Assembly: GCF_009728735.1 (NCBI RefSeq) | Contig: NZ_CP024636.1 | Location: 3,942,304-3,968,382, forward strand | Source of the DNA: Pantoea phytobeneficialis | GTDB taxonomy: Bacteria > Pseudomonadota > Gammaproteobacteria > Enterobacterales > Enterobacteriaceae | Length of the DNA stretch: 26,079 nucleotides | Direction of reading: 5' to 3' | In this document: one piece after another, positions 9,119-26,079 of the stretch | How the letters are laid out: each line of letters begins with the position of its first letter | Position numbering within the stretch: position 1 is the stretch's first letter | Translations under genes and position numbers: made by a program | The notes under the pieces: generated by a model | Databases searched by the model: none | What the model saw: the letters and a program-made list of their open reading frames with translations, nothing else | What the model was told of the DNA's origin: nothing

Positions 9119-9141
9119 GCGGGCAGGCTTTGGTTGCCCGC
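9119..9141 (+). other. Hairpin after trkA without a T tract
   Basis: GCGGGCA (9119-9125) and TGCCCGC (9135-9141) form a 7-bp stem with a 9-base loop just after the trkA stop. No run of T follows, so it is not a standard terminator; it could protect the trkA mRNA 3' end or be a processing site. It is a single copy in this window. Confidence 0.4.
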
Positions 9142-9191
9142 CGTGATAATCCAACTTAATCCTTTGTTGTCATGGCAAATGTTAAAAGGTT

Positions 9192-9200
9192 TGTTAGACT
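9192..9200 (+). promoter_or_regulatory. Candidate extended -10 promoter for mscL
   Basis: TGTTAGACT (9192-9200) is an extended -10 type element located 31 bases before the mscL ATG. No good -35 box is seen at the usual distance. E. coli mscL is known to be induced by osmotic stress and RpoS, and promoters of that type often lack a -35 match; assignment here is only by position. Confidence 0.3.
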
Positions 9201-9230
9201 TTAGACATTGGCCAAGGCAAGGAGATAACA

Positions 9231-9641
9231 ATGAGTTTTTTCAAAGAGTTTCGTGATTTTGCGATGCGCGGCAACGTGGTTGACCTCGCAGTCGGTGTGA
9301 TTATCGGTGCCGCGTTTGGCAAGATTGTTTCATCGTTGGTGGCGAATATTATTATGCCACCGCTGGGGTTACTGATTGGTGGGGTCGATTTTAAACAGTT
9401 TAAGTGGATCATAAAACCAGCGGAAGGCACAGCGCCTGCCGTTATCATGGAATATGGTGTTTTTATTCAGAGTATTTTTGATTTCGTAATCGTCGCGTTG
9501 GCTATTTTTATCGCCATCAAACTGATGAACAAACTGTACAAGAAGAAAGAAGTAGAAAAAGCCGATCCGAAGCCAACAAATGAAGAGTTGTTACTGACGG
9601 AAATTCGTGACCTGCTCAAGCAACAAAACACCAAAATCTGA
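9231..9641 (+). CDS. mscL: Large-conductance mechanosensitive channel MscL
   Basis: MscL is the homopentameric inner-membrane channel that opens near lytic tension and releases solutes after osmotic downshock. The 136-residue protein has an amphipathic N-terminal helix ([15 protein letters not shown]), TM1 at about 16-45 with the pore-constriction Leu19, Gly22 and Val23, a periplasmic loop, TM2 at about 75-100, and the C-terminal charged bundle with the [16 protein letters not shown] helix. The length equals E. coli MscL (136). AAGGAG lies 9 bases before the ATG. It follows trkA by 117 bases and ends at a strong terminator that faces arfA. Confidence 0.98.
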   Translation: MSFFKEFRDFAMRGNVVDLAVGVIIGAAFGKIVSSLVANIIMPPLGLLIGGVDFKQFKWIIKPAEGTAPAVIMEYGVFIQSIFDFVIVALAIFIAIKLMNKLYKKKEVEKADPKPTNEELLLTEIRDLLKQQNTKI

Positions 9642-9646
9642 TAGAG

Positions 9647-9674
9647 AAAACCGCCTGACCAGGCGGTTTTTTTT
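9647..9674. terminator. Bidirectional terminator between mscL and arfA
   Basis: CCGCCT (9651-9656) pairs with AGGCGG (9661-9666) around a GACC loop, and flanking A4 and T8 runs extend the stem and provide a U tract on the plus strand (9667-9674). On the minus strand the same element gives a stem followed by TTTTCTCT. It starts 6 bases after the mscL stop and lies 5 bases beyond the arfA stop, so it probably serves both convergent genes. Confidence 0.87.
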
Positions 9675-9678
9675 ATCC

Positions 9679-9879
9679 TTAAAACCAGAAGGCCAGTGGT
9701 AAACTTCTTTGCTTACCACTGGCCTCCCAGTTACCTCGCTTCGCGTGTTTGTCTTTACGCCGATAGCTGCCTTTCCCTTTCTGATTCTGCTCAATACGCT
9801 GGCGAAACAGCGGGTCGTGTAATAACGCCTCGATGGCGTTGTCTTTTATCTGCCCTTTTTGATGCTGATAACGGCTCAT
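9679..9879 (-). CDS. arfA: Alternative ribosome-rescue factor A
   Basis: ArfA recruits release factor 2 to ribosomes stalled at the end of mRNAs lacking a stop codon, as a backup for tmRNA. The first part, [20 protein letters not shown], and the basic KGKGSYRRK and RGNWEASGK segments match E. coli ArfA closely. The full frame encodes 66 residues; the last dozen are unlike E. coli's and hydrophobic (LPLAFWF), as is typical of the part normally removed. The ATG at 9879 has GGAGGA upstream; extension to 131 residues in the same frame would run into zntR and has no homology support. The 3' end of the reading frame forms a long hairpin (see 9685-9730), which explains how the gene is switched on when tmRNA fails. 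Confidence 0.94.
   Translation of the reverse strand: MSRYQHQKGQIKDNAIEALLHDPLFRQRIEQNQKGKGSYRRKDKHAKRGNWEASGKQRSLPLAFWF
9685..9730 (-). promoter_or_regulatory. RNase III-type hairpin inside the arfA 3' coding end
   Basis: On the minus strand a perfect 12-bp stem GGCCAGTGGTAA (9724-9713) / TTACCACTGGCC (9702-9691) encloses a 10-base loop. In RNA it extends to 18 bp with the flanking CUGGGA and UUCUGG through A-U, G-C and G-U pairs. It covers codons 50-65 of arfA. In E. coli a comparable coding-region hairpin is cut by RNase III, leaving an arfA mRNA without a stop codon whose product is tagged and degraded by tmRNA but accumulates as a shorter active protein when tmRNA is absent. The position here would give a product of about 55 residues. 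Confidence 0.85.
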
Positions 9880-9904
9880 ATTTCCTCCAATGATTGACAG
9901 CGCA

Positions 9905-9932
9905 ACTATAGGCTTATCCACGTTAAATACAA
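9905..9932 (-). promoter_or_regulatory. Candidate arfA promoter
   Basis: On the minus strand TTGTAT (9927-9932) and TATAGT (9905-9910) are 16 bases apart. The -10 box is about 26 bases before the arfA ATG and the -35 box is beside the zntR stop codon (9923-9925). Position and sequence are good for a sigma-70 promoter. Confidence 0.6.
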
Positions 9933-10366
9933 TCCTTGCCACAACAAATTTCCGGATGCGGTTCTTCACCTTTTTCGAGAGCTTCGAGAATTGAGCAGCA
10001 AGCGCTGCTATGTAAATCACCGCAGCAGGTTTCAGACAAGCGTTGCAGTGAACGCTGGATCGTTTGTAACTCAACGATCATCGTGCTGACTTCATCAAGG
10101 CGCTTCGCCACAATGGCTTTTGACTCCTGGCAAGTGTGATGTTCGGGATCGATACGGATCGATAGCAATCCACGAATAGCATCAAGGCTAAAACCTAGCT
10201 GACGTCCGTAACGGATAAAGCGCAGGCGCTGCAAGTCACCGTCACTATACAAACGGAAACCACCTTCAGTGCGTACCTCATGATCCATCATTTGTTGTTT
10301 TTCATAAAAGCGGATGGTGTCAGGGGTAACATCAGCCATCTTCGCCAACTGACCGATACGGTACAT
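9923..10366 (-). CDS. zntR: Zn(II)-responsive MerR-family regulator ZntR
   Basis: ZntR activates the zinc-exporting P-type ATPase gene zntA by underwinding its long-spacer promoter when zinc is bound. The 147-residue protein has the MerR winged helix ([23 protein letters not shown]), the dimerisation helix and the zinc-site residues known from E. coli ZntR: His76 and Cys79 in DPEHHTC, Cys114, Cys115 and His119 in TCCGDLH, and Cys124. The DPEHHTC loop separates it from copper-sensing CueR. It is longer than E. coli ZntR (141) and ends in a tail with Cys141, Cys142 and Cys146 (CCGKDC), an unusual extra metal-ligand cluster. It starts one base after yhdN, with AGGAG inside the yhdN end, so the two are probably co-transcribed. 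Confidence 0.94.
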   Translation of the reverse strand: MYRIGQLAKMADVTPDTIRFYEKQQMMDHEVRTEGGFRLYSDGDLQRLRFIRYGRQLGFSLDAIRGLLSIRIDPEHHTCQESKAIVAKRLDEVSTMIVELQTIQRSLQRLSETCCGDLHSSACCSILEALEKGEEPHPEICCGKDCI

Positions 10367-10367
10367 A

Positions 10368-10739
10368 TTATTTCTCCTGCCTCAGATGCTGCTTAATAGC
10401 CTCACAATAATCCCCATGCAGAAATGCAGTACTCATTCCTGCCTGACGCAGTTTCAGTTCCAGTAAGCTCAGTTTCTTCGACAGCTCGCGGGCCTGATGA
10501 TCGTCAGGATCCAGCTCAAGAAGAAGATCTTTTACTTCCAGAGCTTCGCGACGCATTTCCAGCTCTGGCGGCAAAAAACCGGCATTTTTTAATAACCGAT
10601 ATCCCATGCGCAGTTCTTCGGGTATCGCGCTGTCGTCTTCCAACTGCAATGGTGCACCCTCACCACGCAAATTGCTCAGTTCGCCTTTTTCCTGAGCAGC
10701 AAGGATGTGTTGTTCTGCGAGTTGATCAATTAGCCACAT
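10368..10739 (-). CDS. yhdN: DUF1992 family protein YhdN
   Basis: A 123-residue protein of the DUF1992 (DnaJ homologue subfamily C member 28 conserved domain) family, similar to E. coli YhdN. Family features visible are MWLIDQLAEQHI at the start, DDSAIPEELRMGYRLLKNAG and PPELEMRREA in the middle, and a C-terminal helical LSLLELKLRQAGMST. Function unknown. I placed the start at the ATG at 10739, with AGGAG upstream, because the 24 residues encoded before it in the same frame have no counterpart. It lies just after the alpha-operon terminator and precedes zntR by one base. Confidence 0.9.
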   Translation of the reverse strand: MWLIDQLAEQHILAAQEKGELSNLRGEGAPLQLEDDSAIPEELRMGYRLLKNAGFLPPELEMRREALEVKDLLLELDPDDHQARELSKKLSLLELKLRQAGMSTAFLHGDYCEAIKQHLRQEK

Positions 10740-10812
10740 GAGGTGCTCCTGACAGGGATAACTGCCATCAGCATAGCGGAAGGGGGGAAAATGGGAAGAA
10801 ACCGCAGGCAAT

Positions 10813-10838
10813 AAAAAACCCGCCGAAGCGGGTTTTTT
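10813..10838 (-). terminator. Alpha-operon terminator after rplQ
   Basis: Read on the minus strand, CCCGC and GCGGG form a stem with a TTCG loop closed by C-G, the extra-stable C(UUCG)G tetraloop; flanking A6 and T6 runs lengthen the stem and give the U tract. It begins about 14 bases after the rplQ stop and ends the alpha operon. Confidence 0.92.
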
Positions 10839-10851
10839 ACGTTACTGCAAA

Positions 10852-11262
<411 letters not shown>

Positions 11263-11278
11263 TTAACCTGTGATCGGG

Positions 11279-12268
11279 TTATTCATCAGCGATGCTTGCC
11301 GGCGGCCAGTTTTCCAGGCGCATGCCCAGAGACAGACCACGAGAGGCCAGCACGTCTTTAATCTCGGTAAGAGATTTTTTACCCAGGTTAGGCGTTTTAA
11401 GCAGCTCAACCTCGGTACGCTGTACCAGATCACCGATGTAGTGGATAGCTTCTGCCTTAAGGCAGTTAGCAGAGCGGACAGTCAATTCCAGATCGTCAAC
11501 AGGGCGCAGCAGGATCGGATCGAATTCTGGTTTCTCTTCTTTCACTTCCGGCTGACGTACATCACGTAAGTCAACGAAAGCTTCCAGTTGTTCTGCCAGG
11601 ATGGTTGCCGCACGGCGAATCGCCTCTTCAGGATCGATTGTGCCGTTGGTTTCCATTTCGATGACCAGCTTGTCCAGGTCGGTACGCTGTTCAACACGCG
11701 CAGCTTCAACATTGTAGGCGATACGGTCTACAGGGCTGTAGCAAGCGTCTACTAACAGACGGCCGATTGGGCGCTCATCTTCTTCCGAATGAATTCGGGC
11801 AGAAGCCGGCACATAACCACGACCACGTTGAACTTTGATACGCATGCTAATAGATGCGTTTTCATCGGTCAGGTGGCAGATCACATGCTGCGGCTTGACG
11901 ATTTCGACATCACCGTCGTGGGTAATGTCGGCTGCAGTCACAGGGCCAATGCCAGATTTATTCAGGGTCAGGATGACTTCATCTTTACCCTGAACTCTTA
12001 CCGCCAGCCCTTTCAGGTTAAGCAGGATTTCCAGGATATCTTCCTGTACGCCCTCTTTGGTGGAGTACTCGTGGAGCACGCCATCAATCTCAACCTCGGT
12101 CACCGCGCAACCCGGCATGGAAGAAAGCAGAATACGGCGCAGTGCGTTGCCAAGAGTATGGCCAAAGCCACGCTCTAACGGCTCAAGGGTCACCTTGGCG
12201 TGCGTCGAACTCACTTGCTCGATATCTACCAGGCGCGGTTTTAGAAACTCTGTCACAGAACCCTGCAT
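11279..12268 (-). CDS. rpoA: RNA polymerase alpha subunit
   Basis: Alpha dimerises to start assembly of RNA polymerase and contacts UP elements and activators. The 329 residues equal E. coli RpoA in length and are almost identical to it. The N-terminal domain (about 1-235) contains the dimerisation sequence [19 protein letters not shown]; the linker carries [16 protein letters not shown]; the C-terminal domain (about 249-329) has [10 protein letters not shown], which holds Arg265, Asn268 and Cys269 of the DNA-binding surface, and [13 protein letters not shown] with the second helix-hairpin contact. It lies between rpsD and rplQ as usual. Confidence 0.99.
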
Positions 12269-12293
12269 TGTGTCCTCTCTTTGGTACTAAGCT

Positions 12294-12932
<639 letters not shown>

Positions 12933-12946
12933 CTAAAAACGAGGCG

Positions 12947-13339
<393 letters not shown>

Positions 13340-13352
13340 TTACTCACCCCGA

Positions 13353-13709
13353 TTATTTCTTGATCGGTTTACGCGGACCCTTACGGGTACGTGCGTTGGT
13401 CTTGGTACGCTGACCGCGTACTGGCAGACCACGACGATGGCGCAAACCACGGTAGCAACCAAGGTCCATCAGACGCTTGATGCTCAGGGTGATTTCACGG
13501 CGCAGATCACCTTCTACAACGAATTTAGCAACTGCATCACGCAGCTGATCAATTTGTTCTTCAGACAGCTCACTGATCTTAACATTTTCAGCGATGCCCG
13601 TTTCAGCACAGATAGCTTTAGAACGGGTTTTGCCGATACCGAAAATCGAAGTTAATGCGATAACGGTGTGTTTTTGATCAGGAATGTTAATGCCTGCTAT
13701 ACGGGCCAC
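13353..13709 (-). CDS. rpsM: 30S ribosomal protein S13 (uS13)
   Basis: S13 is in the 30S head, contacts L5 across the subunit bridge and its basic tail approaches the P-site tRNA. The 118-residue protein starts [21 protein letters not shown] and has the helix-two-turn-helix region [13 protein letters not shown] and the basic [10 protein letters not shown] tail. The start codon is GTG (13707-13709), with GGAG about 9 bases upstream, as in E. coli. This start is inside the S4-binding leader, and it is the point at which S4 represses the alpha operon. Confidence 0.98.
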   Translation of the reverse strand: MARIAGINIPDQKHTVIALTSIFGIGKTRSKAICAETGIAENVKISELSEEQIDQLRDAVAKFVVEGDLRREITLSIKRLMDLGCYRGLRHRRGLPVRGQRTKTNARTRKGPRKPIKK

Positions 13710-13790
13710 TATGCACTCCTATAATTAAATAAATGCGAACCATGCTGAAAAGCCCGTTTTCAGGATACTCAAATGGAAACGCATCGACAT
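13707..13790 (-). promoter_or_regulatory. Alpha-operon leader, S4-binding pseudoknot
   Basis: The minus-strand sequence just before rpsM contains CATTTGAGTATCCTGAAAAC directly followed by GGGCTTTTCAGCATGG, then the ribosome-binding site and GTG start. It is nearly the same as the E. coli alpha leader, where the nested pseudoknot (Rfam Alpha_RBS) binds S4 and traps the ribosome at the initiation codon. CTGAAAA and TTTTCAG form the central stem. GCGTTTCCAT and ATGGTTCGC provide another complementary pair, with changes relative to E. coli. Confidence 0.88.
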
Positions 13791-13801
13791 ACAAAAGATT
13801 G

Positions 13802-13820
13802 GCTGGCTAATCTAGCCAGC
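13802..13820 (-). terminator. Hairpin between spc and alpha operons, weak terminator
   Basis: GCTGGCTA and TAGCCAGC form a perfect 8-bp stem with a 3-base loop, followed on the minus strand by CAATCTTTTGT. The interrupted T-rich tract suggests partial termination, so that some spc transcripts read into the alpha operon. The hairpin overlaps the -10 box of the candidate alpha promoter. Confidence 0.55.
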
Positions 13821-13837
13821 TCAACCCGACTTTGCAA
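13809..13837 (-). promoter_or_regulatory. Candidate alpha-operon promoter between rpmJ and rpsM
   Basis: On the minus strand TTGCAA (13832-13837) and TAGATT (13809-13814) are 17 bases apart, downstream of rpmJ and about 100 bases before rpsM. E. coli has an alpha promoter in this region and the sequence here is close to it. The -10 box lies in the centre of the hairpin at 13802-13820. Confidence 0.6.
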
Positions 13838-13855
13838 GAAAAATATGTGAGAAAA

Positions 13856-15336
<1,481 letters not shown>

Positions 15337-15343
15337 CTGCTAC

Positions 15344-15781
<438 letters not shown>

Positions 15782-15961
15782 TTACTCCTCCACTTTCAGC
15801 ATGTAGGAAATCGCGTTGACCATACCGCGTACTGCCGGCGTGTCTTCACGCTCTACGGTGTGACCAATACGACGCAGACCCAGGCCAACCAGAGTGGCTT
15901 TATGCTTAGGCAGGCGGCCGATTGAGCTACGGGTTTGTGTAATTTTAATAGTCTTTGCCAT
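15782..15961 (-). CDS. rpmD: 50S ribosomal protein L30 (uL30)
   Basis: A 59-residue reading frame from the ATG at 15959-15961 to a TAA at 15782-15784 encodes [20 protein letters not shown] and ends with [11 protein letters not shown], clearly uL30. L30 contacts 5S rRNA-proximal helices of 23S rRNA. It lies 5 bases after rpsE and 3 bases before rplO in the spc operon. The lysine- and arginine-rich [20 protein letters not shown] core is intact. Confidence 0.97.
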   Translation of the reverse strand: MAKTIKITQTRSSIGRLPKHKATLVGLGLRRIGHTVEREDTPAVRGMVNAISYMLKVEE

Positions 15962-15966
15962 CGTGA

Positions 15967-16476
<510 letters not shown>

Positions 16477-16481
16477 CTACC

Positions 16482-17801
<1,320 letters not shown>

Positions 17802-17815
17802 TCAAATGGTGACAA

Positions 17816-18130
<315 letters not shown>

Positions 18131-18135
18131 CTACC

Positions 18136-19398
<1,263 letters not shown>

Positions 19399-19468
19399 CT
19401 AATGTCAACTACTACTTCGGGACCCAAAACCTCAGGTCGTTAAAAAGCCCCATAATTGAGGGCGCGGC

Positions 19469-19494
19469 ATTATAACACCGGTTCCTGCATATGG
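19469..19494 (-). promoter_or_regulatory. spc operon promoter
   Basis: On the minus strand a consensus TATAAT (19469-19474) is preceded by TGT, making an extended -10 (TGTTATAAT), and followed by the GC-rich discriminator GCCGCGCC, which suggests stringent control. The -35 region is poor (ACCCAT-like). The same -10 context, GGTGTTATAATGCCGCGCCC, is found in the E. coli spc promoter. It starts directly after the S10 terminator T tract. Confidence 0.8.
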
Positions 19495-19497
19495 GTA

Positions 19498-19529
19498 GAA
19501 AAAATGAACGGCTCGCGAGAGCCGTTCAT
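19498..19529 (-). terminator. S10 operon terminator after rpsQ
   Basis: On the minus strand ATGAACGGCTC and GAGCCGTTCAT form a perfect 11-bp stem with a TCGC loop (19504-19529) followed by a run of T. It starts about 28 bases after the rpsQ stop and ends the S10 operon immediately before the spc promoter. Confidence 0.93.
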
Positions 19530-19556
19530 CTTATTTTTTAGAGGAAGCAGATTCTA

Positions 19557-21482
<1,926 letters not shown>

Positions 21483-21486
21483 CTAC

Positions 21487-21768
<282 letters not shown>

Positions 21769-21781
21769 TTATCCTCTAAAA

Positions 21782-24174
<2,393 letters not shown>

Positions 24175-24194
24175 TCAATCGCTCGATGACCTGA

Positions 24195-24683
<489 letters not shown>

Positions 24684-24689
24684 CCGCGC

Positions 24690-24717
24690 ATTATACGCAA
24701 ATCTGTTCAGGAAGCAA
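24690..24717 (-). promoter_or_regulatory. S10 operon promoter
   Basis: On the minus strand TTGCTT (24712-24717) and consensus TATAAT (24690-24695) are 16 bases apart, and the -10 box is followed by a GCGCGGGCC discriminator typical of stringently controlled promoters. The start is expected near 24683. Confidence 0.85.
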
Positions 24718-24750
24718 CCCATGATGCGTTTTTAACCAGAAAAGGACGTA

Positions 24751-24794
24751 ACGGGAAAAGAAAAGCCCGCAGCGATCACAGAACGCTGCGGGCT
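24751..24794 (-). terminator. Terminator after bfr
   Basis: AGCCCGCAGCG (24764-24774) and CGCTGCGGGCT (24784-24794) form a perfect 11-bp stem with a 9-base loop; on the minus strand it is followed by TTTTCTTTTCCCG. It starts about 27 bases after the bfr stop and insulates bfr from the S10 promoter. Confidence 0.88.
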
Positions 24795-24820
24795 GGGCAT
24801 AGCGTGAGGGTGAAATCAGC

Positions 24821-25303
24821 CTAACTGTCGCCCTCTTCTTTGATTTGTACCTGCAAGTAATTCTGAATCCCGATTTTATTAATCAGCTCCAGCTCGGTTT
24901 CCAGGTAATCAATGTGGTGTTCTTCGTCGGCAAGAATCTCAATCATCATATCGCGGCTGACGTAATCGTGGACTTTATCAGCATAGGCGATGGCTTCACG
25001 CAAATCCTTCGCCCCTTCCAGTTCCAGTGCCAGATCGGATTGCAGCATTTCCGGCACATCCTCGCCAATCCGTAACCGGCCAAGATCCTGCAAGTTGGGA
25101 ATCCCTTCAAGAAACAGAATGCGTTCAATGTACTTGTCCGCATGTTTCATTTCATCAATGGACTCGTGGTATTCCACATCATTGAGGCGTGTTAAACCCC
25201 AGTTTTTGAACATACGTGCATGAAGAAAGTACTGGTTGATAGCAACCAACTCATTCCCCAGCAATTTGTTGAGATGATTTATGATTTTAGTGTCGCCCTT
25301 CAT
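24821..25303 (-). CDS. bfr: Bacterioferritin
   Basis: Bfr forms a 24-subunit shell with 12 haems that oxidises Fe2+ and stores it as a ferric mineral. The 160-residue protein has the four-helix ferritin bundle with the dinuclear ferroxidase ligands Glu18, Glu51, His54, Glu94, Glu127 and His130 and the haem ligand Met52 (IDEMKHAD), so it is the catalytic haem-binding type. The start follows a strong GGAGG by 8 bases. bfd, which reduces the core to release iron, is 100 bases upstream on the same strand; a separate promoter for bfr lies in that gap. Confidence 0.98.
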   Translation of the reverse strand: MKGDTKIINHLNKLLGNELVAINQYFLHARMFKNWGLTRLNDVEYHESIDEMKHADKYIERILFLEGIPNLQDLGRLRIGEDVPEMLQSDLALELEGAKDLREAIAYADKVHDYVSRDMMIEILADEEHHIDYLETELELINKIGIQNYLQVQIKEEGDS

Positions 25304-25331
25304 TTCGCTTCCTCCGCTTCCAGTTAATTAG

Positions 25332-25359
25332 AGCGTAGATGCGGATAAAAAGAAGTCAA
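25332..25359 (-). promoter_or_regulatory. Candidate bfr promoter
   Basis: On the minus strand TTGACT (25354-25359) and TACGCT (25332-25337) are 16 bases apart, about 30 bases before the bfr ATG. This would allow bfr expression independent of the iron-repressed bfd promoter. Confidence 0.5.
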
Positions 25360-25403
25360 AAAAACGCGACAGTTTTTGTGGTTATTCCATTCCGGTTCGT
25401 GAA

Positions 25404-25598
25404 TCAGGCGATCTCTTTATACAGCGGTACCTGCTGGAGTTCGTCATCCATGATTTCACGCGCGACACGGATGCATTTGCCACACTGTTTGCCAATAGGA
25501 ACCAGTTGGCGCAAATGCTGAATAGATTTGGGCTGATAGCGACGGACTACTTCGCGAAGGGTTTTATCACTCACGGCATTACACAGGCAGACGTACAT
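25404..25598 (-). CDS. bfd: Bacterioferritin-associated ferredoxin
   Basis: Bfd is a small [2Fe-2S] protein that docks on bacterioferritin and passes electrons through its haem so that stored iron is released. The 64-residue protein has the four cluster ligands Cys4, Cys6, Cys39 and Cys42 in the Fer2_BFD pattern CxC near the start and CGKC later. It has GGAG upstream of the ATG at 25598. The gene is expected to be induced in iron starvation; the Fur-box-like sequence in its promoter fits this. Confidence 0.98.
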   Translation of the reverse strand: MYVCLCNAVSDKTLREVVRRYQPKSIQHLRQLVPIGKQCGKCIRVAREIMDDELQQVPLYKEIA

Positions 25599-25630
25599 TT
25601 ACTACGGACTCCGGTACATTTTCTGATCAA

Positions 25631-25659
25631 AGTGTAAATGAGAATGGTTTTTATTTCAA
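25631..25659 (-). promoter_or_regulatory. bfd promoter with overlapping Fur-box-like site
   Basis: On the minus strand TTGAAA (25654-25659) and TACACT (25631-25636) are 17 bases apart, about 33 bases before the bfd ATG. On the plus strand GTAAATGAGAATGGTTTTT (25634-25652) agrees with the 19-base Fur consensus at 12 positions and covers the -10 box and spacer, where bound Fe-Fur would block RNA polymerase. Confidence 0.65.
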
Positions 25660-25707
25660 ACCTGGATTTTGTGTGGGATTAGATATCAGAGGGGGGAAAT
25701 TCAGGCA

Positions 25708-25733
25708 TAAAAAAAGAGCACCGAAGTGCTCTT
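25708..25733 (-). terminator. Terminator after tuf
   Basis: On the minus strand AGAGCAC and GTGCTCT form a stem (25715-25732) with a TTCG loop closed by C-G, followed by a T run of about 8. It begins about 50 bases after the tuf stop. Confidence 0.9.
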
Positions 25734-25781
25734 CTTTTCGTGCTCAAGTGGCTACCGAAATAGCCACCTGCGTCAGCGCAA

Positions 25782-26079
<298 letters not shown>

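Noticed and set aside
9119..9141. trkA downstream hairpin as a REP element or terminator
   Set aside because: Single copy in the window, no REP consensus, and no T tract; kept only as an unassigned hairpin.
9679..10074. A 131-residue version of ArfA starting upstream
   Set aside because: The additional N-terminal part overlaps zntR out of frame and has no resemblance to ArfA; the ATG at 9879 has a strong GGAGGA and gives the known N-terminus.

Overview
The window is an ordinary core-chromosome segment of a gammaproteobacterium of the order Enterobacterales. The evidence is gene order and near-identity of nearly every protein to its well-known Escherichia coli counterpart: an rrn leader, yrdA/yrdB-aroE-tsaC-yrdD-smg-dprA, def-fmt-rsmB-trkA-mscL, arfA-zntR-yhdN, then the alpha, spc and S10 ribosomal protein operons, bfr-bfd and tuf. 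It is not E. coli itself: many residues differ, and nothing lies between bfr and rpsJ or between tuf and bfd, where E. coli carries gsp and chiA genes. A member of the Erwiniaceae (Pantoea/Erwinia-like) is my tentative guess; I cannot prove the genus from the sequence.

Layout. Positions 1-400 hold, on the minus strand, the promoter region (P1, P2, Fis-like sites) and leader (boxA) of a ribosomal RNA operon whose 16S gene should begin about 10 bases outside the left edge. yrdA (+) converges on a compact minus-strand operon dprA-smg-yrdD-tsaC-aroE-yrdB with several overlapping start and stop codons. Divergent from it, on the plus strand, are def-fmt-rsmB-trkA-mscL: N-formylmethionine metabolism, 16S m5C methylation, potassium uptake and the large mechanosensitive channel. 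mscL ends at a terminator facing arfA, the backup ribosome-rescue factor, whose 3' coding end contains a long perfect hairpin. zntR and yhdN follow.

From 10813 to 24717 the minus strand carries S10 (rpsJ to rpsQ), spc (rplN to rpmJ) and alpha (rpsM to rplQ), in the classical order, with the S10 leader (L4 control), the S10 terminator and spc promoter, the S8 target at rplE, and the S4 pseudoknot leader at rpsM all recognisable. bfr and bfd (iron storage and iron release) and the 3' end of a tuf gene complete the window. bfd has a promoter overlapped by a Fur-box-like sequence.

I found no prophage, insertion sequence, CRISPR array, tRNA gene or unknown multi-gene system. The most interesting non-gene signals are regulatory: the arfA RNase III-type hairpin, an operator-like inverted repeat before def, a terminator directly in front of rsmB, and a cysteine-rich tail on ZntR.
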